Source of the DNA: Rhodanobacter sp. FDAARGOS 1247 | GTDB lineage: Bacteria > Pseudomonadota > Gammaproteobacteria > Xanthomonadales > Rhodanobacteraceae | Direction: 5' to 3' | DNA length: 64,000 nt | Assembly: GCF_016889805.1 (NCBI RefSeq) | Contig: NZ_CP069535.1 | Span: 2,108,001 to 2,172,000 of the forward strand | In this document: in pieces, positions 51,101 through 58,668 of the stretch | How the letters are laid out: every line of letters begins with the position of its first letter | Position numbering within the stretch: the stretch's first letter is position 1 | The notes under the pieces: model-generated | Databases searched by the model: none | Seen by the model: the letters and a program-made list of their open reading frames with translations, nothing else | Told to the model about the DNA's origin: nothing | Translations under genes and position numbers: made by a program

Positions 51101-51268
51101 TCATCGGTCACGTGATCGCAGCGCCTGCAGGGTCTTCAGCAACTTCAGATCCGACAGCCGCCAGACCGGCATCACCTGGCTGACCTGGCGGCCCTCATGT
51201 CCACGCTGCAGCTGACGATGCGCGAGCCGACGGTCTTCCCGCCGGCACAAGCCGTCGTTCGAAGTCAT
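51101..51268 (-). CDS. Possible 55-residue protein or read-through tail of the upstream gene
   Basis: The frame begins with an ATG directly after the TAG of the 51269-52090 gene, in the same frame, and ends at TGA 51101. Its C-terminal half (GRQVSQVMPVWRLSDLKLL) uses GC-rich third positions and looks like a real protein end, while the first half is Arg-rich and less convincing. It may be a short gene, or the former C-terminus of the upstream protein cut off by a stop codon. No family is recognised. Confidence 0.35.
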   Translation of the reverse strand: MTSNDGLCRREDRRLAHRQLQRGHEGRQVSQVMPVWRLSDLKLLKTLQALRSRDR

Positions 51269-52090
51269 CTACATCGGCGGCATCGTGGCAGGCGTTCCGT
51301 CCGACCAGGTGGCGACGCCGACCAGCATGACCGACAGCGGCGGCAGTTTGGCGGCCTCGGCCTGATGGTCCGGCGCGTAGAACCAGTAGTTGCCGCCGAA
51401 GACGGGGGAGCCGGAGGCGTTGGCGCCCCAGTCGGCGCCATCCCTGGCGGGAATGTAGAACATCACGTGCGCCATGTCGTGGCCACCGTCGTCGGAAAGA
51501 TAGGACGACTTCGACATCATGTAGCACATGGCGCCCGCTCCCAGCGGCGGGATCTTGCCGGTGCGAAGATCTGTCTGGATGCGGTCGGCGACCTCGGCAT
51601 CGGAGCGACCGGCAAGTGTCATCGCCGTGCGAAGCCTGGCGATCGGCGTCACGCTGCGCGCAGCTTGCGGGTTGTCACAACCAGCAGCGCGGATCTTCGG
51701 ATTCCATCGCTCGGGCCAGTCCGTGGCGCCACTGAAACCCCGGGCGACCCAGCAGACGAATCCGTTGGTACCGGTGACGGCGGTTTCATACCCCTTGGGA
51801 GTCAGGACCAGGACCGTTGCGCTCCCGGAAATGGAAGCGGGCGCAGCACTCCTGGCCAGCGCGATCTCCTGCTCGCGATCCATCAGGTAGGCCTTGACGG
51901 GAGCCATCCGCGGATAGGACTCGGCCGCCTGCGCCACGGCGCCGATCAGGGCGAGACCGACCAGGGCGGCGCAAGCCATTCCCCTGGCGGCAAGCCTGCC
52001 GATGACGCCGGTCTTCGACGGCCTCCGGACGATCCGGAGAAAACCGCCCTCATTGCTGCCAGACATCCCCGCGATCGTCGTGATGAACAT
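51269..52090 (-). CDS. Secreted hypothetical protein
   Basis: A 273-residue protein with an extended N-terminus followed by a signal peptide (hydrophobic run ACAALVGLALIGAVAQAAE, cleavage near residue 56). The mature part has two Cys-containing segments (GFVCWVARGF, AAGCDNPQ), and the GHDMAHVMFYIPARDGADWGAN region contains two His residues. I recognise no family. A start at Met9 or Met38 would give a more usual signal length. It ends with TAG directly followed by an in-frame ATG. Confidence 0.65.
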   Translation of the reverse strand: MFITTIAGMSGSNEGGFLRIVRRPSKTGVIGRLAARGMACAALVGLALIGAVAQAAESYPRMAPVKAYLMDREQEIALARSAAPASISGSATVLVLTPKGYETAVTGTNGFVCWVARGFSGATDWPERWNPKIRAAGCDNPQAARSVTPIARLRTAMTLAGRSDAEVADRIQTDLRTGKIPPLGAGAMCYMMSKSSYLSDDGGHDMAHVMFYIPARDGADWGANASGSPVFGGNYWFYAPDHQAEAAKLPPLSVMLVGVATWSDGTPATMPPM

Positions 52091-52417
52091 GGTGTTGTCC
52101 TCTGGTGGGCGCCGGCTGCGCGGCTCGATTCAAGACTGCTGCGCGGCCTTCCCTTCCAGCCGCTCACGGGAACGACGAAGGGGATCAACCGAAATCGACA
52201 TCGAGCCGAAAATTGTCGCCATCCCCGCGGGTTCTCGATTGCACTCGCGAAAGAGTGACGAGGGGAACAAGCAATTGTCTCCGTTTGGTCGCCGCCTACG
52301 CTCCCTGCTCAGCAAAAACAAAGGGCCCAGAGTGCACCTTCTTGAGGCGAGGATTCGACTTTGCCTTCCGGCATCCGCGCCCCGGACCTACATGACGTTC
52401 GCCACGTCCCGCCGGCA
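52091..52417. other. Gene-free stretch of lower GC
   Basis: A 327-base region upstream of the secreted hypothetical gene. GC drops noticeably around 52190-52330. No convincing coding frame, terminator with T tract or clear promoter was found; a short repeat CACTC/GAGTG sits at 52242-52257. Confidence 0.4.
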
Positions 52418-52479
52418 TCAGCCCAGGTACACCTCCACGTAGTGTCCAGCCACCACGCTCTCGGCGAATGCGCAGCGGA

Positions 52480-52791
52480 TCACCGCGGCGTCCAGTATCT
52501 CGTGACCTTGATCCACACGCCGGCATAGGTCCTGGTGCCGAACTGCAGGCGGAACTTGCCGTGCGTGACAACCTGGTTGCCGTTGGTCACGGGCCCTTCC
52601 CGGTCGATACGCTTGGCCTTGGCGCCGAGGGTATAGAGGTAATCCTTGGTCTTCCTGGCCTCGGTATCGGAGACCGTGTCGAGATCCCACTTGGCGATCA
52701 GGCTTTCCACCTCCGCCGCATCCTTGCCCACGGCATCCATCGGGTGGCTGCTCGCGATCGTTCGCGTCTGCGAGGCCGCTGCCGTCAACAA
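52480..52791 (-). CDS. Hypothetical protein, probably disrupted or part of a longer frame
   Basis: A 103-residue frame with clearly coding codon usage from about the MDAVGKDAAEVESLIAKW segment onward, ending VWIKVTRYWTPR. It lacks a good start: TTG 52791 has no Shine-Dalgarno, and the frame is open back to the RES gene's stop codon. After its own stop, another frame (52418-52490) reads as coding (AESVVAGHYVEVYLG). This suggests a one-base shift near 52490. It may be a damaged gene, an immunity-type partner of the RES protein, or its former C-terminal domain. No family is recognised. Confidence 0.45.
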   Translation of the reverse strand: MLTAAASQTRTIASSHPMDAVGKDAAEVESLIAKWDLDTVSDTEARKTKDYLYTLGAKAKRIDREGPVTNGNQVVTHGKFRLQFGTRTYAGVWIKVTRYWTPR

Positions 52792-52851
52792 ACCGGCTGC
52801 CGTCTGCTGGACGACAGGCAGATTGATCAGCCACGTCCCGATGGATGTAGT

Positions 52852-53754
52852 TCACACCACCGCTGCGGTAATCGCCGCGAAGGTGTCGTAGATCGCGGCG
52901 TCCGGATGGTTAGCCGGCGCGGCGGGTTCCAGCGCGGATATCGCGGCGCCATCCTGGCCGAAGATGGCGAAGATCAGGCCGCCGGTGGGGTCGCCATGAG
53001 ATTCGACGACCAGGCCGCTGTCGGTGTCGGCGCGCGACGACGCAGCGCACACGCCCGCATGACCGGTCTTGCGACTCTGGTCGAACACCGCGTCGGCGAA
53101 GCCACGCGCGGCACTGTAATCCTGGGACCTGCTGGCCGCGGAGACGAGCATATCGATCGGTGCCCAGTCGACGATGCCGTAGCGAGTCTTCGCCTCGCCG
53201 CTGGAACGCAGCCGCTGGAACAGTGGTTCCAGCGCGGACAACCGCAGGTCGGCGAACAACAACGGCTGCTTCAGGCGAAACAGATGGAAGCGCTGCTTTC
53301 CGGGTGCCAGCCCGCCGGCCTTCTGCTGCTGCATGAAATCGCGGGTCTTGTCAGGTGCTCCGGGCATCCACAAGGCCGGCGCCGGCGCGCCACCCAACCT
53401 GGAAGCCGCAGGCGCCTGCAACGCGTAGTGCGCGGTCTCGCGCAGCACGCCGGCTACCGTGCCCACGTACAGTGCACCCTGCCCATGACGCCCATCCAGT
53501 CGCGGCCCACTGAAGCGATTGTTGCCGTTGCTGGAGCTGCCCGGCGGGATACTGCCCGCCTGCGTTATCGTCAGCGTGCCGTTGACCACGCGCAGCACCA
53601 GCTGACCGGGGGCCAGCTTCATTGTCGGAAGCCAGCCACGTTGCAACGCGTCCGTGGCGATGTCGTAGAAGCGGTCGTAGGATTCCGGATTCTGGATCTT
53701 GCCGCTGACGATCAACTGGCGACGCGGCTGGTGGTGGCTCTGGTAAGTCGGCAC
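52852..53754 (-). CDS. RES-domain protein
   Basis: A 300-residue protein whose residues about 50-255 read like a RES domain: Arg55 in LVLRVV, NRFSG at 79-83, ALYVG with a following Glu106, FADLRL at 168, QDYSAARGFADAVF at 211-224 and the GVCAASSR motif near 234-241. RES toxins (MbcT, Res) break down NAD+ and normally pair with an Xre/DUF2384 antitoxin gene directly upstream. None is seen here. The N-terminal 50 residues are extra. The start is GTG 53754 with GGAG seven bases upstream. It follows the cysteine-peptidase gene on the same strand. Confidence 0.6.
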   Translation of the reverse strand: MPTYQSHHQPRRQLIVSGKIQNPESYDRFYDIATDALQRGWLPTMKLAPGQLVLRVVNGTLTITQAGSIPPGSSSNGNNRFSGPRLDGRHGQGALYVGTVAGVLRETAHYALQAPAASRLGGAPAPALWMPGAPDKTRDFMQQQKAGGLAPGKQRFHLFRLKQPLLFADLRLSALEPLFQRLRSSGEAKTRYGIVDWAPIDMLVSAASRSQDYSAARGFADAVFDQSRKTGHAGVCAASSRADTDSGLVVESHGDPTGGLIFAIFGQDGAAISALEPAAPANHPDAAIYDTFAAITAAVV

Positions 53755-53933
53755 GGTATTCTCCGAAGTGACGTGACGAACAAGGACAATGCGCGCGACC
53801 CAAGCCTGGACGGCCAGGTCGCGCGAGCATGGGTTGAAGCCGATTCCCTCCCTTCCTTTTCTCCCACTGGGTCTTCCACAGGCTGTACGCCACCTTCGCG
53901 TCTTGCTGCCCCCTGCTGCTCCAGTTCCTGTAC

Positions 53934-54476
53934 CTACGCAGCCGCAGCAACGATGTTGTCCGACAGATTATTGAACTGTGCCACGGACATTCGAGGCTTC
54001 ATCATGTTGAAGGCATTCAGCGGGCGAAGAGGATCCAGATAGACAATCTTGCCGGACGCCGAGACCCCGATGACCAGCACGAAATGGCCGGCATTTCGCA
54101 TGGGAATGATTCGTACAGCTCCGATGTGCCCGGAAACGACCAGGGGACCGTACGCTCGCAGGGCATTTTCCCACCCAAGAGCACTGGCGGGTTTAGCCAG
54201 GTTTACAAGGCCATAAGCCGCCGCATGATCGTCCGGATCGAATGCAATCTTGAACCATTCATCGATGTGAGCTTGTACCGCCTGATCGTGGGCGGTCCGC
54301 GCCGCGCCATAAGTCGCGCGCCACGTTGTTCCATCGAATGCCGGAGCAACAGTGACCACAGCCCCATACTTCGTGCCATGCCTGTTCCTCATGAGTGCTT
54401 CCAGGCAGTAAAGCCCGCAATTCAGATTCAAACCCTGGAAGTGCATGTCCAACACGCCATTTACCCGATAGGTCAT
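53934..54476 (-). CDS. Papain-like (C39/C70-like) cysteine peptidase
   Basis: A 180-residue protein without signal peptide. Cys20 in LNLNCGLYCLEALM, His131 in NAGHFVLVIGV and Asp148 in VYLDPLRP form the expected Cys-His-Asp triad of papain-like peptidases of the AvrRpt2/C39-like type. Such small stand-alone domains include secreted effectors and toxins. AAGGAG lies six bases before ATG 54476. GC content is near 53-57 percent, clearly below the neighbourhood, which suggests recent acquisition. It lies between a TolA-C-like lipoprotein and the RES-domain gene. Confidence 0.7.
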   Translation of the reverse strand: MTYRVNGVLDMHFQGLNLNCGLYCLEALMRNRHGTKYGAVVTVAPAFDGTTWRATYGAARTAHDQAVQAHIDEWFKIAFDPDDHAAAYGLVNLAKPASALGWENALRAYGPLVVSGHIGAVRIIPMRNAGHFVLVIGVSASGKIVYLDPLRPLNAFNMMKPRMSVAQFNNLSDNIVAAAA

Positions 54477-54554
54477 GTCTGACTCCTTGGTTGGCAAGAA
54501 CAGTGGCAGAGTCCATTTTTCCGCAATCCGCAGGACGGGGGCGGGTCAGCTTAC

Positions 54555-55091
54555 TCAATGGCCAGAGGTGAATTTGGCCCTGTTGCGAACTCCGCTTTGC
54601 GCGTTCGGCGGAAAGAACATGAAGTCGATGTTTCGCTGAAACACGCTCTCGAACCCCTTGTATGGCAGGGCATGCGTACGCCATACAGCGTCCACGACCG
54701 CTTGTCGCCCCTTGGCGTCAAAAGGACAGCCTGCGTCGGCACTCGCACTTATCACGGTACCGCCGGGCAACTGCACTATGTGAACCCTGCATGCAGCATT
54801 CGGCAATCCGTCAGGCGCCACCCAGTTATCCCTCACCACCGCCTGAATAGCCATTGCATACCGTCTCGTCAGAGCATCCATTCCTGCGGTGTGCGAACTG
54901 TGCCCGGCCGCTGCGGCCTGATCCATCTTCTTGAACAGCGCATCCAGCCGGGCCTGCTGGCATTCCTTCTCGGTCATCTGCGGAGCGCATTTCGCCGTGC
55001 GCTCCGAAACACCGACTTGCTGACACGCTGCAGTCAGCGAAAGGCCGCTCAGGGCAAGCCAAATCAGTGCAAGCAATCGCCGTTTTTTCAT
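54555..55091 (-). CDS. Lipoprotein with TolA C-terminal-like domain
   Basis: A 178-residue lipoprotein: signal peptide with lipobox LTAAC (Cys23), a linker with several Cys (KCAPQMTEKECQ), then a TolA domain III/TonB-like fold at about residues 76-165. That fold shows YAMAIQAVVRDNW, CRVHIVQLPGGTVISASADAGCP and AVWRTHALPYKGFE. Full-length TolA has a membrane anchor and a long helix, absent here. Its leader contains a run of nine G ending two bases before the start codon. GC is about 55 percent, lower than the region average. Confidence 0.75.
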   Translation of the reverse strand: MKKRRLLALIWLALSGLSLTAACQQVGVSERTAKCAPQMTEKECQQARLDALFKKMDQAAAAGHSSHTAGMDALTRRYAMAIQAVVRDNWVAPDGLPNAACRVHIVQLPGGTVISASADAGCPFDAKGRQAVVDAVWRTHALPYKGFESVFQRNIDFMFFPPNAQSGVRNRAKFTSGH

Positions 55092-55093
55092 AT

Positions 55094-55102
55094 CCCCCCC
55101 CC
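55094..55102 (-). repeat. Nine-base G homopolymer in a translation-initiation region
   Basis: On the minus strand nine consecutive G (55102-55094) lie two bases before the ATG of the TolA-C-like lipoprotein gene. They probably double as its Shine-Dalgarno. Homopolymers of this length are prone to slippage. Confidence 0.8.
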
Positions 55103-55301
55103 GGACCAGCCAGGATCGTCATGGTGAAAGCGAAACCGTAGACAAGGATGCAGGTTCACCACCGACGGATGGAAGTGCACTCGATCTCCGATACCGCCCG
55201 AGAACCCATGGTCAAAGCCAATGGCTGTACTTGTTTCCATCCTTGCCACCCTCGATTGAGGCGCTTGCAAGTCGACCTGCCCCGTTATTCCCGCTCGCGC
55301 G

Positions 55302-56603
55302 CTACTGCGTCGGGGGCGACGTTGCACTCGTCGGGCTGCCCGTGTGGCGATGCTTTTTCTGCGTGTAGAGCCTGGCGTCGGCCGCTTCCAGCAGGGATGC
55401 TGCCAGGTCGCCATCCTCCGGCGCGGTGGCGACGCCGATGGTGACCTCCGGGTACGCCGCTTCGCGCGCCGCTCCCTCGCGCACGAGCTGGCTGATGCGC
55501 GCGGCGATTTCCAGCGCAACGGCATGGCTCGTGTTCGGCAGGACCGCGATGAATTCATCGCCGCCGTGCCGTCCCAGATGATCGTGCTCGCGCAACAGCC
55601 CGCGCATGGTGGTGGCCACCCAGGTCAGCGCGCGATCGCCCGTGCTATGCCCGTAGTGATCGTTGATGAACTTGAAGCGATCAAGGTCCATCGCCAGCAC
55701 GCTCAGCGGTTGCTGTCGTAGCCGATGCAGGTCGAGCTCGGCGTCCAGCCGCGAAAGAATGCCGCGACGATTGAGCACGCCGGTAAGAGGGTCCTTGATC
55801 ACCTCGGTCTGCAGGTGACCCTGGGTGGCCTCCCAATTGGCCGTCATCCGGTTGAAGCACTCGGCCAGCACGGCCAGTTCGTCGCGGCCGTCGACGTCCA
55901 CGCGCACACCGGATTGGCCCTCCTCGATATGCCGGGCGGCCTGGGTCAAGGCCTGCAGGGGCCGCAGCAGAGAGCGCAGGAAGATCACGATCAGCACTCC
56001 GGCCGCCGCCAGGGTGATCAGCCAGCTCCACATCAGCCAGTGCAACTGACGGGTGCGCTGGGCCGCGGCATGCTCGTAGCGCGCCTTGAGCAAGCCGGAC
56101 AGGCTGGCCCGGGCATTCGACACGTCCTGTATGGCGCGCTCCAGCTCGGTGCGCGTGCTCGCGCTGGCCGTCGCCCCGCTCACGTGCTGGGCGTGCACGT
56201 GTTCGACCAGGCGGCGAATCGATGGACGTGCCTGCACCCAGGCCTTCTGCGCATCGTCGATGACCTGCTTCGGCACGTCCTTGCCGTCCGTGCCCAGCTG
56301 GATGCTCGAAAAGCTGTTGTCCACGCTCTGGGTCAGTCCGGCGAAGTCGGGCACCGAGTCGTGCGACTCGGCCAGCAACTCATCCACCAGCGCCTGCTGC
56401 AGGTAGTGCTCCAGCGTGGTCAACGGGAGCAGCCCGTGTACCGACTCCTCGACCGAATCGCGGAAGGCCATCTCCTGTTCGTTCAACACCATCATGCTGA
56501 CGGCACTGAGCACGGCAAGTGGCAGCAACAGCAGCACGATGATGGCCATCATCCGCTGGCGCACCGACAGCCTGCGCAGCAGCGCCTCGGGGCTTCGTCC
56601 CAT
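55302..56603 (-). CDS. Membrane HAMP-GGDEF diguanylate cyclase
   Basis: A 433-residue protein. A first membrane helix at about residues 18-38, a periplasmic helical sensor of about 165 residues, a second helix near 195-218, a HAMP domain and a GGDEF domain with intact HGGDEF (residues 347-351) can be seen. It should make c-di-GMP in response to a periplasmic or membrane signal. ATG 56603 is chosen because AAGGAGG lies nine bases upstream; an open extension to 56720 has no such support. The C-terminal tail is Ser/Thr-rich. Confidence 0.93.
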   Translation of the reverse strand: MGRSPEALLRRLSVRQRMMAIIVLLLLPLAVLSAVSMMVLNEQEMAFRDSVEESVHGLLPLTTLEHYLQQALVDELLAESHDSVPDFAGLTQSVDNSFSSIQLGTDGKDVPKQVIDDAQKAWVQARPSIRRLVEHVHAQHVSGATASASTRTELERAIQDVSNARASLSGLLKARYEHAAAQRTRQLHWLMWSWLITLAAAGVLIVIFLRSLLRPLQALTQAARHIEEGQSGVRVDVDGRDELAVLAECFNRMTANWEATQGHLQTEVIKDPLTGVLNRRGILSRLDAELDLHRLRQQPLSVLAMDLDRFKFINDHYGHSTGDRALTWVATTMRGLLREHDHLGRHGGDEFIAVLPNTSHAVALEIAARISQLVREGAAREAAYPEVTIGVATAPEDGDLAASLLEAADARLYTQKKHRHTGSPTSATSPPTQ

Positions 56604-56824
56604 CGGGATACACCTCCTTCGTTGCTTGACCTGCAGGCTGCGCGCCGGGCCTGAGCTGCGATGCAGGGGCCATCGTACAGCAGGCGAACGAAAGGCCGGC
56701 AAGAAGGAAACCCGCTTCATCCATCGGAGTAGAGCCCAATGAACCTGGCCTCCACTTCCGGGTTTGATCAGTCAGCTCCCCTTTGATTCCGCATCCCCTT
56801 AGATCAGATCGGGCCGCGGATACC

Positions 56825-57373
56825 TCACCAGCTTATCGTCACGCCTTCCCTTGCACCGTGTCCCGTGCGCTTGTCCAGTTCGACGTTTGCCGCTTCGGCC
56901 CTGCGCATGATCATCCTCCCTTGCGCCTGCAGGGATGCATCGAGGTCACCGCAGGAAACGTCGCGTTGATGCTCTCGCATCAGCGCAACCAGCTCGCGGG
57001 CCGCGTCGCGGGCTATCTGCGCGTGCTCTCCCTCGTGGTGGCGCAATGCCCGATCGAGCGCACGCCACTTGGCCGTCATGGCGGCAGACGTACCGGCAGG
57101 CGGCGTCCATGCCGGCAAGGTGGTCGTAATGGTCAGCACCACCTTCGGATCGACCAGATTGCAGCGTCCTTCGACGGGCTGCGTGTCGAAACTCCACTTC
57201 AGCTGCGGCGAGGTGTAGCCCCAGTAACGGCCATCCTTATTCTGGTAACCCCTCGCGTTCATCTGCGCAACCAGTTCGGATTCGCTTCGACCCTCGATCA
57301 CGTAGTAACGGACATCCTCCTGGATGACCGGGGCCGGGATGATTGGCGGTGGCAGTGGCGGTGTGACGAACAT
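56825..57373 (-). CDS. DUF922 putative zinc protease
   Basis: A 182-residue protein of the DUF922 (predicted secreted Zn-dependent protease) family. Evidence is YYVIEGRSESELVAQMNARG at the N-terminus, GYTSPQLKWSF, the TITTTLPAW strand and the metal motif HHEGEHAQIA with a following helix. Most relatives have a signal peptide. Here the start MFVTPPLPPPIIPAP has none, and no upstream in-frame start supplies one. The start or the location is therefore uncertain. It is transcribed toward the diguanylate cyclase gene. Confidence 0.82.
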   Translation of the reverse strand: MFVTPPLPPPIIPAPVIQEDVRYYVIEGRSESELVAQMNARGYQNKDGRYWGYTSPQLKWSFDTQPVEGRCNLVDPKVVLTITTTLPAWTPPAGTSAAMTAKWRALDRALRHHEGEHAQIARDAARELVALMREHQRDVSCGDLDASLQAQGRMIMRRAEAANVELDKRTGHGAREGVTISW

Positions 57374-57786
57374 GGGCGTGCTTCCACGGTATCGGGGTTC
57401 CGTGCTCCAAGCACATAACGTTCCAGACGCCTGCGGCCGCGCCCCACGGTCGCGCCGGCACTGTCCGCGGACAGAAACACCGTCCGCGCGGACAGGGGTC
57501 CGAGGTCAGCGGGGACCGGGCCGACCGTTCACCAGCAGCCCTGGACGAAAAGCGTCGGGAACAATCCGAATGGCTCGCTGGCCGATCAGGAGTTGTCCCG
57601 AACACCGTTTCCGTCGGCGCCCATGCGTGATCCGTACGGGGCCGTCGTCATGGCATGACGGATCAGCCCATCGGCGAAGTGACCCTGGCGATGCGCTGTC
57701 CTTCCATGTTCACTGCGACATGCCCCGTCCGGGCGCCTGCGACAGGATTCGCTCCAAACGAAAAGGTCAGGTGCTCTTCCGGCAAG
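57374..57786. other. Gene-poor spacer with a coding-like remnant
   Basis: No complete gene was found. On the minus strand the frame at about 57795-57663 reads like protein (EEHLTFSFGANPVAGARTGH, ending VTSPMG before a TGA) but has no start and runs into the alpha/beta hydrolase gene in another frame. It may be a remnant of a lost gene. The rest (57374-57660) shows nothing recognisable. Confidence 0.4.
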
Positions 57787-58509
57787 TCAAACGATGGCGA
57801 CCCTTTTTTGCGGGCTGGCTTCCCGCACCGCAGCGGCGGCCTTGCGGATGACGTCGATGACGACGGCCGGCTGGGAAAGCATCGGCACGTGGCTGCTTGC
57901 CACCTCGGTGACAGTTGCTCCCATGCGCCCGGAAACCCAGCGCTGCAGATCGGGATGCACGGTGTGGTCCTGCGTCGCCAGAACGTACCAGCTCGGCTTC
58001 GACCTCCACGCAATGTCGTCGGCGCCGAGCTTCTGTTGATGGAACAGGTCGAAGACAGGCGGATAGTGGGTCGCCCACACGAGCTTCTGGTCTTCGTCCG
58101 AGAGGTCTCCGGCGAAGAACTCGGTGCCGTTCGGCAGCATCCAGGCGCGACCGTCCGCAACCTCGACACGGGAAAAAATGTCCGACGGAAACTTGTCCAG
58201 TTGATCCTGCACGGTCTCGCCGGCGTCCGGAGCGACCGCGGCGATATAGACCAAGCCGACCACCCGCTCATCGACGCCCGCGGCCGTGATGGTGGCTCCG
58301 CCATAGGAATGACCGACGAGCAGGACCGGGCTGCCGACGCGGTTGAGCGTCCGCTTCACTGTCGCCACATCTTCCTCGAACGAATCCAGGCCATATTGCA
58401 CGGAGATCACCTGGTGCCCATCAGCCTGCAAGGCCGGGATCACCTTGCTGAAACACGAGCCGTCCGCCCAGATACCGTGACAGAAAACGATGGTGGGTTG
58501 CTTCGACAT
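57787..58509 (-). CDS. Alpha/beta hydrolase (EstC/RsbQ-like)
   Basis: A 240-residue alpha/beta hydrolase. The oxyanion segment is VFCHGIWADGSCFSKVIPAL, the nucleophile elbow GHSYGGA with Ser near residue 81, and VLATQDHTVHPDLQ carries the acid residue. SSHVPMLSQP gives the catalytic His. This layout is shared with short-chain esterases and pyrethroid/methylketone-type hydrolases; the natural substrate is unknown. CGGAGG precedes ATG 58509. It follows the AraC regulator on the same strand. Confidence 0.9.
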   Translation of the reverse strand: MSKQPTIVFCHGIWADGSCFSKVIPALQADGHQVISVQYGLDSFEEDVATVKRTLNRVGSPVLLVGHSYGGATITAAGVDERVVGLVYIAAVAPDAGETVQDQLDKFPSDIFSRVEVADGRAWMLPNGTEFFAGDLSDEDQKLVWATHYPPVFDLFHQQKLGADDIAWRSKPSWYVLATQDHTVHPDLQRWVSGRMGATVTEVASSHVPMLSQPAVVIDVIRKAAAAVREASPQKRVAIV

Positions 58510-58668
58510 GCTGCACCTCCGAAAGATGGCCGTCGTGAAACGTGTGGCTTTCACGCCCACCGGCGGCAGCGTTTGAACTCAGGGCCGAGCCGTAGCATCC
58601 ACGCTTGAAAGACGGCCGTATTTGCCGATCTTGCGCAATCGAAGGCCGTTCTTGCTCAGACGGTGCAA

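Noticed and set aside
57324..57851. A 175-codon plus-strand frame in the spacer before the alpha/beta hydrolase
   Set aside because: Arg/Ser/Pro-rich shadow composition, no ribosome-binding site, and it overlaps the 3' end of the hydrolase.
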